Assembly (NCBI GenBank): GCA_036227345.1
Contig: CP109468.1
Coordinates: 5,270,001-5,334,000 of the forward strand
DNA length: 64,000 bases
Source: Streptomyces sp. NBC_01463
GTDB taxonomy: Bacteria > Actinomycetota > Actinomycetes > Streptomycetales > Streptomycetaceae
Direction: 5' to 3'
The notes beneath the pieces were generated by a model. The model worked only from the letters and a program-made list of their open reading frames with translations. It did not search any database and was not told the DNA's origin. Positions 42,955 to 53,523 of this stretch are shown piece by piece. The position numbers were made by a program, and so were the translations under genes. Positions within the stretch are counted from its first letter, which is position 1. The number at the start of each line of letters is the position of its first letter.

Positions 42955-43641
42955 TCAGCTCTTGCGATGCCCTATCAGTCGCGGCTTCGACTCCAGGTTC
43001 TCCAGGCCGTGCCAGGCCAGATTCACCAGATGGGCCGCGACCTCCGCCTTCTTCGGCTTGCGGGCGTTCACCCACCACTGGCCCGTCAGCGCCACCATGC
43101 CCACCAGCGCCTGCGCGTACAGCGGCGCCAGCTTCGCGTCGAAGCCCCGGGCCTTGAACTCCAGACCCAGGATGTCCTCCACCTGCGTGGCGATGTCACT
43201 GATCAGCGAGGCGAACGTGCCCGTCGACTGGGCGACCGGCGAGTCACGGACCAGGATGCGGAAACCGTCCGTATACGTCTCGATGTAGTCCAGCAGCGCG
43301 AACGCCGCCTGCTCCAGCAGCTCACGCGGGTGGCCGGCGGTCAGCGCGGTGTTCACCATCTCCAGGAGCTGACGCATCTCCCGGTCCACCACCACCGCGT
43401 ACAGCCCCTCCTTGCCGCCGAAGTGCTCGTACACCACCGGCTTGGAGACCCCGGCACGCGCCGCGATCTCCTCCACGGACGTGCCCTCGAACCCCTTGTC
43501 GGCGAAGAGCGTGCGACCGATGTCCAGCAGCTGCTCGCGGCGTTCCTTCCCGGTCATCCGCACCCGGCGGGTCCGCCGGGCAGAGGGTGCACGGGTGTTC
43601 TCGCTGCTTGTGCTTCCATCGGTCGCCACGTCGTCAATCAT
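42955..43641 (-). CDS. TetR family transcriptional regulator
   Basis: 228 residues. The TetR HTH is at about residues 32-80: RREQLLDIGRTLFADKGFEGTSVEEIAARAGVSKPVVYEHFGGKEGLYAVVV (recognised from its ends RREQLLDIG and YEHFGGKEGLYA). The C-terminal ligand domain contains LLEQAAFALLDYIETYTDGFRILVRDSP and WWVNARKPKKAEVAAHL. The start overlaps the stop of the desaturase gene (ATGA), so it is co-expressed with the desaturase and probably senses acyl-CoA or another lipid signal to regulate that promoter. Confidence 0.92.
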   Translation of the reverse strand: MIDDVATDGSTSSENTRAPSARRTRRVRMTGKERREQLLDIGRTLFADKGFEGTSVEEIAARAGVSKPVVYEHFGGKEGLYAVVVDREMRQLLEMVNTALTAGHPRELLEQAAFALLDYIETYTDGFRILVRDSPVAQSTGTFASLISDIATQVEDILGLEFKARGFDAKLAPLYAQALVGMVALTGQWWVNARKPKKAEVAAHLVNLAWHGLENLESKPRLIGHRKS

Positions 43642-44618
43642 GCCGCGTCGGCCCGCGCGGGGTGGCGCCGGGACTCGATACGCGCGGAGTCGGGCCAGCG
43701 CACATCGGTCGCCCAGCCCAGCTTCTCGAACCAGCGGATCAGTCGCGCACTCGAATCGATCTGACCCCGCATCACGCCGTGCCGCGCACTCGTCGGGTCG
43801 GCGTGGTGCAGGTTGTGCCAGGACTCACCGCACGACAGGACCGCCAGCCACCACACGTTGCCCGACTTGTCGCGGGACCTGAACGGGCGCTTGCCGACCG
43901 CGTGACAGATCGAGTTGATCGACCAGGTCACATGGTGCAGCAGGGCCACCCGCACCAGCGAGCCCCAGAAGAACGCGGTCGCCGCACCCCACCAGGACAT
44001 CGTGACCAGACCGCCCACCAGCGGCGGAATGGCCAGCGAGACGATCGTGAAGGAGAGGAAGTGGCGGGAGATCCAGCGGATCGCCGGGTCCCGGATCAGA
44101 TCGGGGGCGTACTTCTGCTGCGGCGTCCTCTCCTCGTCGAACATCCAGGCGATGTGCGCCCACCAGAGGCCCTTCATCAGGGCCGGCAGCGTCTCGCCGA
44201 AACGCCACGGCGAATGCGGGTCGCCCTCGGCGTCCGAGAAACGGTGATGCTTGCGGTGATCGGCGACCCAGCGGACCACCGGGCCCTCCACGGCCAGCGA
44301 ACCCGCCACGGCCAGGGCGATACGGAGCGGACGCTTCGCCTTGAACGAACCATGCGTGAAGTAGCGGTGGAAACCGATCGTGATGCCATGGCAGCCGATG
44401 AAGTACATCGCCACCAGCAGACCCACATCGAGCCAGCTCACACCGCGGCCCCAGGCCAGCGGCACCGCCGCGACCAGCGCCACGAACGGCACGACGATGA
44501 ACAGCAGGAGCGCGATCTGCTCGATCGACCGCTTGTTGTCCCCGCCGAGCGTGGCGAGGGGAAGATCCTGACCGTCGGCCGCCTGTGCGGCCTCGATCAC
44601 TTCGGGGCTGGACTTCAT
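43638..44618 (-). CDS. Acyl-CoA desaturase (delta-9 fatty acid desaturase family)
   Basis: 326-residue membrane di-iron desaturase. All three histidine boxes are present: HRYFTH, HRKHH (in DHRKHHRFSD) and HNLHH (SWHNLHHADP), with hydrophobic helices between. It introduces a double bond into saturated acyl chains, adjusting membrane fluidity. The ATG at 44618 has AGGGGA seven bases upstream. The stop overlaps the start of the TetR gene. A candidate operator of TACG/CGTA half-sites lies 43 bp upstream. Confidence 0.93.
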   Translation of the reverse strand: MKSSPEVIEAAQAADGQDLPLATLGGDNKRSIEQIALLLFIVVPFVALVAAVPLAWGRGVSWLDVGLLVAMYFIGCHGITIGFHRYFTHGSFKAKRPLRIALAVAGSLAVEGPVVRWVADHRKHHRFSDAEGDPHSPWRFGETLPALMKGLWWAHIAWMFDEERTPQQKYAPDLIRDPAIRWISRHFLSFTIVSLAIPPLVGGLVTMSWWGAATAFFWGSLVRVALLHHVTWSINSICHAVGKRPFRSRDKSGNVWWLAVLSCGESWHNLHHADPTSARHGVMRGQIDSSARLIRWFEKLGWATDVRWPDSARIESRRHPARADAA

Positions 44619-44660
44619 GGGGAGTCCCCTGTGGGTAGGAAAGCAGCGGACAGTCGGGGC

Positions 44661-44687
44661 TACGCACCCGTAACCTACGGCGTCGTA
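44661..44687. promoter_or_regulatory. Candidate TetR operator upstream of the desaturase gene
   Basis: TACGCACCCGTA and TACGGCGTCGTA are separated by ACC, giving four alternating TACG/CGTA half-sites in 27 bp. The array lies 43-69 bases before the desaturase start, where the TetR protein encoded in the same operon could bind. Confidence 0.5.
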
Positions 44688-44961
44688 AGTATGGCAGCGC
44701 GAAGGCCCGCCACACGAGAGGACGGCGGAGCAGGCACGGACGGGCGCCATACGGGGTAGGGGGACACACGGCGCACCCATCACGTACCCCCATGAACAGC
44801 GGGTACCCGTCGGGGCGCGAACAGCACCGACAGCACGGACACCTATCCTGGAGAGGTCGGACAGCGCGGTCCGCACCCTGCCACCCGGGGGGTCGCGTCG
44901 GCACCGCAGCCGGCCGCGGGCCCCGGATCCCGTGCTCAACCACTGCAAGGAGCCGCACACT
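44688..44961. other. Intergenic region between the desaturase and ppc promoters
   Basis: No gene seen. The stretch holds the divergent promoters; TATCCT at 44843-44848 is a plausible -10 for ppc, leaving a leader of about 110 bases. Confidence 0.4.
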
Positions 44962-47691
<2,730 letters not shown>

Positions 47692-47718
47692 CCCACCCCG
47701 ACGCGGGCGGGGTCCGGC

Positions 47719-48189
47719 TCACAGGGCGACGAAAGCCGCCACGAGCAGGACCCCACCCGCGATCCCGGTGAACCAGGCGGTCCGGGTCAGCCGCAGACCG
47801 CCGCCGATCACCAGCGCGGCCAGCAGCAGCGCCCCGCCCAACGGCACCCACGCATGCAGGAAACCCGGCGTCCCGGTCCGCACCACCTCGGCCGTCCCGG
47901 GCTTCACCACCACGGGAAACCGGTCACCCTTGCGGGCCGCCACGGACTTGTCGACCGACACCCGGGCCCGCGGCTGCGCATCCTCCGACGCCGCGAACGG
48001 CCCCGTGCAGACATCGTCGCCGCACCCCGTGACCGTCAGCGTGCCGTGCTCACGCCCCTTGGCCAGCACGATGTGCTGCGCCGAGTCCCACGAGGACAGC
48101 ACACCCGCGACGAGCAGCAGCAGGACGACACAGCCCAGCGCCGCGCTGCGGCCGTACTGCAGGGCACGGTGGGAGGAGCTGCGGTTCAT
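47719..48189 (-). CDS. Membrane protein of unknown function
   Basis: 156 residues. One N-terminal helix (SAALGCVVLLLLVAGVL), an outer domain with two Cys (GCGDDVC) and a VSVDKSVAARKGDRFPVVVKPG strand pair, then two C-terminal helices (LGGALLLAALVIGGGLRL and WFTGIAGGVLLVAAFVAL). No family recognised. It is convergent with ppc and followed upstream by pth on the same strand but 75 bp apart. Confidence 0.75.
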   Translation of the reverse strand: MNRSSSHRALQYGRSAALGCVVLLLLVAGVLSSWDSAQHIVLAKGREHGTLTVTGCGDDVCTGPFAASEDAQPRARVSVDKSVAARKGDRFPVVVKPGTAEVVRTGTPGFLHAWVPLGGALLLAALVIGGGLRLTRTAWFTGIAGGVLLVAAFVAL

Positions 48190-48264
48190 GGTGGCCGATC
48201 CTTGGCCAGGGCCCTGCGGTCGGTCAAGCCGTGGCCGAAAACAGCCCGGTTACCGACGCGTATG

Positions 48265-48858
48265 TCAGGAGTTGTACGCGCCCTGCGCGCGCTCCAGACC
48301 CTCCGCGAGCAGGCACTCCACCGAGTCCGCCGCCCGGTCCACCAGGAACGCCAGCTCCTTGCGCTCCGTGGACGAGAAGTCCTTCAGCACGAAGTCCGCG
48401 ACCTGCATCCGGCCCGGCGGACGCCCGATCCCGAACCGGATCCGGTGATAGTCCGCACCCATCGACTTCGTCATCGACTTCAGCCCGTTGTGACCGTTGT
48501 CGCCACCGCCCAGCTTCAGCCGCAGCGTCCCGTAGTCGATGTCCAGCTCGTCGTGGACGGCCACGACATGATCCAGCGGCACCTTGTAGAAATCGCGCAG
48601 CCCCGCGACCGGACCGCCCGACAGGTTCATGTACGACATCGGCTTCGCCACCACCACCCGGCGGCTCGACGGACCGGGCGGACCGATCCGGCCCTCCAGC
48701 ACCTGCGCCTGCGCCTTCGGCGCCCGCTTGAACTTCCCCCCGATCCGCTCCGCGAGCAGATCGGCGACCATGAAACCGACGTTGTGCCGGTTCGCCGCGT
48801 ACTCGGGACCGGGATTGCCCAGGCCCACGATCAGCCAGGGGTCATTGGCGTCGGACAT
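48265..48858 (-). CDS. pth: Peptidyl-tRNA hydrolase
   Basis: 197 residues. The enzyme releases peptides from peptidyl-tRNAs that drop off the ribosome. Conserved parts are [21 protein letters not shown] (catalytic His in NRHNVG), [37 protein letters not shown] and FGIGRPPG. The ATG at 48858 with GAGGAGA upstream is the start; a longer frame to 48948 is not supported. It lies just downstream of rplY on the minus strand. Confidence 0.96.
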   Translation of the reverse strand: MSDANDPWLIVGLGNPGPEYAANRHNVGFMVADLLAERIGGKFKRAPKAQAQVLEGRIGPPGPSSRRVVVAKPMSYMNLSGGPVAGLRDFYKVPLDHVVAVHDELDIDYGTLRLKLGGGDNGHNGLKSMTKSMGADYHRIRFGIGRPPGRMQVADFVLKDFSSTERKELAFLVDRAADSVECLLAEGLERAQGAYNS

Positions 48859-48966
48859 CGCGCTGGGTCTCCTCGGGTACGAGCGGGTGGCGGACAGCAG
48901 AACGGGGCGGCGGCCTCCGGTACGGAGATCCGCCACCCCGTCAGTCAAGCAGGTGGGACGAACCCT

Positions 48967-49554
48967 CTAGGCGTCGGCGCCCTCGGCCTCGGCGGCCTCG
49001 GCGGTCGGCTCCTCGACCTGAGCGGTGACGACCTGGAGCACGACGGCGTCCTCGTCACCGGCCAGCACGGAGCCCTTGGGCAGCGGGATGTCCTTGGCGA
49101 GGATGGAGGCGCCGGCGTCCAGGCCCGCGATGGAGACCGTGACGGACTCGGGGATGTGCGTGGCCTCGGCCTCGACGAGCAGGGTGTTCTGCACGTACTC
49201 GAGCAGGTTGCCGCCCGGGGCCAGCTCGCCCTCGACGTGCACCGCGATCTCGACCTCGACCTTCTCGCCGCGCTTCACGGTCAGCAGGTCGACGTGCTCG
49301 ATGTTGCCCTTGAGGGCGTTGCGCTGCACGGCCTTCGGGATGACCAGGGCGTCCTTGCCGTCGATCTCGAGACCGATGAGGACGTTGGCCGTACGGAGCG
49401 CGAGCTGCAGCTCGTGGGCCGGCAGCGTGATGTGGACCGCGTCGGCGCCGTGGCCGTAGACGACCGCGGGAACCAGGTTGGCACGACGGGTACGACGGGC
49501 AGCGCCCTTGCCGAACTCCGAACGGACCGCGGCGTTGAGCTTGATCTCGGCCAT
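48967..49554 (-). CDS. rplY: 50S ribosomal protein L25/general stress protein Ctc
   Basis: 195 residues: the L25 5S-rRNA-binding domain (MAEIKLNAAVRSEFGKGAARRTRRANLVPAVVYGHG) followed by the C-terminal beta domain found in Ctc-type L25 (VEVEIAVHVEGELAPGG, LAKDIPLPKGS) and an acidic Ala/Glu tail. It belongs to the large-subunit 5S rRNA complex. The gene is between prs and pth, a conserved bacterial arrangement. Confidence 0.96.
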   Translation of the reverse strand: MAEIKLNAAVRSEFGKGAARRTRRANLVPAVVYGHGADAVHITLPAHELQLALRTANVLIGLEIDGKDALVIPKAVQRNALKGNIEHVDLLTVKRGEKVEVEIAVHVEGELAPGGNLLEYVQNTLLVEAEATHIPESVTVSIAGLDAGASILAKDIPLPKGSVLAGDEDAVVLQVVTAQVEEPTAEAAEAEGADA

Positions 49555-49730
49555 GACTGCACTCCTCGTAAGGTGACAAAACTGCGGAAGGTCACCCGGC
49601 CCACGACAGGCCTGCTACGAAGAGCGCGTCGATAACGGACCGCCGTACCTATGAGTACGGCCTCCCTCGCCGAGCAACTCGCTGAGTCTACCCGGCGGGG
49701 AGGCCGCGCCCAAAGTGGATCTTCCGTGAC

Positions 49731-49761
49731 CTTCCCCGGAGGGGAGAGGCCTACGGGGAAG
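49731..49761. terminator. Weak stem-loop after prs
   Basis: CTTCCCCG (49731-49738) and CGGGGAAG (49754-49761) can pair around a 15-base loop just after the prs stop on the minus strand. An 8-bp stem with a large loop is a weak terminator. Confidence 0.35.
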
Positions 49762-49764
49762 TGC

Positions 49765-50739
49765 CTACTGCTCCTCGAAGAGGCTCGTGACCGAACCGTC
49801 CTCGAAGACCTCGCGCACCGCACGCGCGATCGTCGGCGCGATCGACAGCACCGTGATCTTGTCGAGCTCCAGCTCGCCCGGGGTCGGCAGGGTGTCCGTG
49901 AACACGAACTCGCTGACCTTCGAGTTCTTCAGCCGGTCCGCGGCCGGACCCGAGAGCACACCGTGCGTCGCCGTCACTATGACGTCCTCGGCACCGTGCG
50001 CGAACAGGGCGTCCGCGGCGGCACAGATCGTGCCACCCGTGTCGATCATGTCGTCGACCAGGACACAGACCCGGCCCTCGACGTTGCCCACGACCTCGTG
50101 GACGCTGACCTGGTTCGGGACGTCCTTGTCGCGGCGCTTGTGCACGATCGCCAGCGGCGCGTCCAGACGGTCGCACCAGCGGTCGGCGACACGGACCCGG
50201 CCGGCGTCCGGCGAGACGATCGTCAGCTTCGAGCGGTCGACCTTCGCGCCGACGTAGTCGGCCAGGATCGGCAGCGCGAAGAGATGGTCGACCGGACCGT
50301 CGAAGAAGCCCTGGATCTGGTCCGTGTGCAGGTCGACGGTGAGGATGCGGTCCGCACCCGCCGTCTTCATCAGGTCCGCGATCAGCCGCGCCGAGATCGG
50401 CTCGCGACCGCGGTGCTTCTTGTCCTGGCGGGCGTAGCCGTAGAACGGCACGATCACCGTGATGGAGCGGGCCGACGCGCGCTTCAGCGCGTCCAGCATG
50501 ATGAGCTGCTCCATGATCCACTTGTTGATCGGAGCCGTGTGGCTCTGGATCAGGAAGCAGTCGGCGCCGCGGGCGGACTCCTGGAAGCGGACGTAGATCT
50601 CACCGTTGGCGAAATCGAAGGCCTTCGTCGGCACGAGGCCGACACCCAGCTGGTGCGCAACCTCCTCGGCCAGCTCGGGGTGGGCGCGGCCGGAGAAGAA
50701 CATCAGTTTCTTCTCGCCGGTCGTCTTGATCCCGGTCAC
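49765..50739 (-). CDS. prs: Ribose-phosphate pyrophosphokinase (PRPP synthetase)
   Basis: 324 residues. It makes PRPP from ribose-5-phosphate and ATP for nucleotide, His and Trp synthesis. Conserved: FSGRAHPELAEEV, FDFANGEIYVRFQES, PFYGYARQDKKHRGREPISARL (catalytic loop), TVDLHTDQIQGFF and the PRPP-binding VCVLVDDMIDTGGT. GTG start at 50739 with GGAG upstream. It follows glmU by 120 bp on the same strand; glmU-prs linkage is common. Confidence 0.97.
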   Translation of the reverse strand: MTGIKTTGEKKLMFFSGRAHPELAEEVAHQLGVGLVPTKAFDFANGEIYVRFQESARGADCFLIQSHTAPINKWIMEQLIMLDALKRASARSITVIVPFYGYARQDKKHRGREPISARLIADLMKTAGADRILTVDLHTDQIQGFFDGPVDHLFALPILADYVGAKVDRSKLTIVSPDAGRVRVADRWCDRLDAPLAIVHKRRDKDVPNQVSVHEVVGNVEGRVCVLVDDMIDTGGTICAAADALFAHGAEDVIVTATHGVLSGPAADRLKNSKVSEFVFTDTLPTPGELELDKITVLSIAPTIARAVREVFEDGSVTSLFEEQ

Positions 50740-50859
50740 AGCACAGTCTCCTCAGACGTGTTCCTGGCGCTGCACGCAGATGTCCCGATGTGCAACGAGC
50801 CAGCCGAAATGGGGTGAGCATCTATCACGGTACGCCGTGCGCGACGCACCTGTTTCCGG

Positions 50860-52308
50860 TCAGCTTTCGCCGGCGGTGTCCTCCACCGCGGCCTGAGCCG
50901 CCTGCGCGGCCGCGCTGCCCGGACGCTTCCGGGCCACCCAACCCTCGATATTCCTTTGCTGGCCACGGGCCACGGCCAGCGAACCGGAGGGCACGTCCTT
51001 GGTGATGACCGAGCCGGCCGCGGTGTAGACACCGTCCCCGACCGTGACGGGCGCCACAAACATATTGTCCGAACCGGTCCGGCAGTGCGAGCCGATCGTC
51101 GTGTGGTGCTTGGCCACGCCGTCGTAGTTCACGAAGACGCTCGCGGCACCGATGTTGGTGTGGTCGCCGATGGTCGCGTCGCCGACGTACGACAGGTGGG
51201 GAACCTTCGTGCCCTCGCCGATCGTCGCGTTCTTCATCTCCACGTACGTACCGGCCTTGGACTTCGCGCCCATCCGCGTCCCCGGCCGCAGATACGCGAA
51301 CGGGCCGACCGAGGCGCCCGGGCCGATCTCGGCGCTGTACGCCACCGCGTTGTCCACCCGCGCACCCGCGTGCACGACGGTGTCCGTCAGCCGGGTGTTC
51401 GGGCCGACCTCGGCGTCCTCCGCGAGGTGCGTGGCACCCAGCAGCTGCGTACCCGGGTGCACGATCGCGTCCCGCTCGAACGTCACGGTCACGTCGATCA
51501 GCGTCGACGCCGGATCCACGACGGTCACCCCGGCGGTCATCGCCCGCTCCAGCAGCCGCTGGTTCAGCAGCCGGCGGGCCTCGGCCAGCTGTACCCGGTT
51601 GTTGATCCCGAGGATCTCCCGGTGGTCCCCGGCGACCGAGGCGCCGACCCGGTGCCCCGCCTCGCGCAGGATCGACAGCACATCGGTGAGGTACTCCTCG
51701 CCCTGGCTGTTGTCGGTGCGGACCTTGCCGAGCGCGTCCGTGAGCAGCTGCCCGTCGAACGCGAACACCCCGGAGTTGATCTCCCGGATCGCGCGCTGCG
51801 CGTCGGTGGCGTCCTTGTGCTCGACGATCTCGGTGACCGAGCCGGTCGCCGCGTCGCGCACGATCCGGCCGTAGCCGGTGGAGTCGGGGACCTCGGCGCT
51901 CAGCACGGTGACGGCGTTGCCGTCGGCGGTGTGGGTGGCGGCGAGCGCGGACAGCGTCTCGCCGGACAGCAGCGGGGTGTCGCCGCAGACGACGATCACG
52001 GTGCCCTCGACGGTCCCGCCCAGCTCGTCGAGCGCGACGCGCACCGCGTTCCCGGTGCCCTTCTGCTCGGCCTGGTAGGCGGTGCGCACCTGGGCGTCCG
52101 CGGCGGTGAGGTGAGCGGTGACGTGCTCGCTCGCGTGGCCGACGACCACGACGAGGTGCTGCGGTTCCAGCTCGCGGGAGGCCGCGACGACATGTCCGAC
52201 GAGCGAACGCCCGGAGATCTCGTGCAGGACCTTGGGGGTCTTCGACTTCATGCGGGTGCCCTCACCCGCTGCGAGGACGACGACGGCTGCCGGGCGTACG
52301 GAGCTCAC
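50860..52308 (-). CDS. glmU: GlmU, bifunctional UDP-GlcNAc pyrophosphorylase/GlcN-1-P acetyltransferase
   Basis: 482 residues. The N-terminal uridyltransferase domain has AAVVVLAAGEGTRMKS and the GTGNAVRVAL and CGDTPLL motifs; the C-terminal half is a left-handed beta helix of hexapeptide repeats (IGEGTKVPHLSYVGDATIGDHTNIGA, with acetyltransferase residues) ending in an Ala-rich tail. It makes UDP-GlcNAc for peptidoglycan. GTG at 52308 has GAAGGG seven bases before it; the longer frame up to 52443 runs into the tRNA gene and is excluded. Confidence 0.97.
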   Translation of the reverse strand: MSSVRPAAVVVLAAGEGTRMKSKTPKVLHEISGRSLVGHVVAASRELEPQHLVVVVGHASEHVTAHLTAADAQVRTAYQAEQKGTGNAVRVALDELGGTVEGTVIVVCGDTPLLSGETLSALAATHTADGNAVTVLSAEVPDSTGYGRIVRDAATGSVTEIVEHKDATDAQRAIREINSGVFAFDGQLLTDALGKVRTDNSQGEEYLTDVLSILREAGHRVGASVAGDHREILGINNRVQLAEARRLLNQRLLERAMTAGVTVVDPASTLIDVTVTFERDAIVHPGTQLLGATHLAEDAEVGPNTRLTDTVVHAGARVDNAVAYSAEIGPGASVGPFAYLRPGTRMGAKSKAGTYVEMKNATIGEGTKVPHLSYVGDATIGDHTNIGAASVFVNYDGVAKHHTTIGSHCRTGSDNMFVAPVTVGDGVYTAAGSVITKDVPSGSLAVARGQQRNIEGWVARKRPGSAAAQAAQAAVEDTAGES

Positions 52309-52416
52309 GGATATGCCCTTCGGCTTCGGGTGGTGGACATCCGCAGGATACCGGGGGGTGCTGAGCCGGACATGAGTGCGGGCCCCGACCGGTGAGGTCG
52401 GGGCCCGCGACAAGGG

Positions 52417-52487
52417 CTCCCGGGGAAGGAATCGAACCCTCATTCAATGGACCAAAACCATTTGTCCTGCCTTTAGACGACCCGGGA
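52417..52487 (-). tRNA. tRNA-Gln (anticodon TTG)
   Basis: On the minus strand the sequence folds as a tRNA: acceptor TCCCGGG/CCCGGGA, D stem GTC/GAC, anticodon stem AATGG/CCATT around loop TTTTGGT (anticodon TTG, Gln), and T arm GAGGG-TTCGATT-CCTTC. The CCA end is not encoded. It stands upstream of glmU on the same strand. Confidence 0.93.
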
Positions 52488-52498
52488 TAGTTTTGTCT

Positions 52499-53368
52499 TT
52501 ATGTCCGAATTTTCGGTTCGGGCGAAAGTGCAGCACCTACTATGCCGTACCACCAGCCCTCAATGCGACGGTAAAGATCAGCACTTTGTAGTACATGGAT
52601 CGCAAGGCAACCTCGGTAGTTTTCACCGATGTTCTTCCGGACGGTGGCGGGGCGGTGCTTCTTCAGCGTCGTCTTGCCGAACCGTGAGCGGTCGGCGCCC
52701 GTGTGCTCCACCCAGAAGCGTTCGGCTTCGGCGACGTCCGCGGTCTCATGGATGTTCACATGGAACTTGAGCCGCTCGGGCGTGACGTCGAGCAGGCGCA
52801 GCCAGGCGAGGAAGACCCCGATCACATCGGGATCGCTGTTGATGAAGGAGACGCGCTCCGACCGGCGGTGGGGCTTGGATTTGGACCCCTCCGCCCAATA
52901 GAGCGCCACGCCTGCCAGGAACAGCTCGCGGTCGGTCAGGGAGGCGGTCTCCTGACGGGCCGCCTCCCTCGTCCGTCGGCGCTCGGTCTCGCGCCTGTGC
53001 AGTGTTGCGTCCCAGCCGCGCCGGGCGATGGCGGAGGCTTCCTCCCGGCTGCGCCGCGGTGGCCTGGGGAGGTCCCGCACCCACAGTGAGATCGAGCTCT
53101 TCGAGCACCCCAGCTCCACCTGGATCCGGTCGTACGTCATCCCCTCCTGCCGCAGCTCCCGCGCCCTGGCTCGCAGTTCGTCCTTGGCGTTGGGGCGCTT
53201 CGTCCACTCCGGTGCGGGCTCGCCCTCCAGTAGGCGGTTCAGGAGGACGTTGTTGTGGACCTTGAGCCGATCGCGGATCTGGCGGCGGCTGAGGCCGTCC
53301 CGGCGCAGGGCGACGGCCTGCTCTCGCAGGGCCTCGAAGTCGGTGCATTTCATGAGTTCATCCGTCAT
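52499..53368 (-). CDS. HTH protein with LAGLIDADG-like C-terminal domain
   Basis: 289 residues. Two helix-turn-helix units lie in the N-terminal half: REQAVALRRDGLSRRQIRDRLKV (about 10-35) and RARELRQEGMTYDRIQVELGCSKSSISLWVRDLP (about 60-95). After a basic helical linker comes a domain starting LFLAGVALYWAEGSKS that resembles a LAGLIDADG endonuclease helix, with VSFINSDPDVIGVFLAWLR and FHVNIHE as following strands and helix. The fold suggests DNA binding or cutting; activity is unproven. The stop lies 11 bases from the 5' end of tRNA-Gln. Start uncertain: ATG 53368 lacks a ribosome-binding site, and ATG 53353 is an alternative. Confidence 0.8.
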   Translation of the reverse strand: MTDELMKCTDFEALREQAVALRRDGLSRRQIRDRLKVHNNVLLNRLLEGEPAPEWTKRPNAKDELRARARELRQEGMTYDRIQVELGCSKSSISLWVRDLPRPPRRSREEASAIARRGWDATLHRRETERRRTREAARQETASLTDRELFLAGVALYWAEGSKSKPHRRSERVSFINSDPDVIGVFLAWLRLLDVTPERLKFHVNIHETADVAEAERFWVEHTGADRSRFGKTTLKKHRPATVRKNIGENYRGCLAIHVLQSADLYRRIEGWWYGIVGAALSPEPKIRT

Positions 53369-53510
53369 ACGGTGATCGTCGTCCGGAATGCGGACGTCCG
53401 CCGAGGGATCGGTGCGCACTCACCGGATCGGGTGATGAGCACATGATTCGAATCCGTTCGACAGTCCGACGTGCTGCGCAGGTCACCCGAAAATGAGGTG
53501 CGCCCGCCCG

Positions 53511-53516
53511 TACGCT
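53511..53516 (+). promoter_or_regulatory. -10 hexamer of leaderless histidine kinase transcript
   Basis: TACGCT ends seven bases before the ATG at 53524, with no ribosome-binding site. Confidence 0.5.
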
Positions 53517-53523
53517 GGATGCC

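Noticed and set aside
49731..49761. Strong terminator after prs
   Set aside because: The stem is only 8 bp with a 15-base loop, so it is listed only with low confidence.
52417..53368. tRNA-Gln as an integration site of a genomic island
   Set aside because: No integrase, no repeated tRNA 3' end and normal housekeeping genes continue on both sides.
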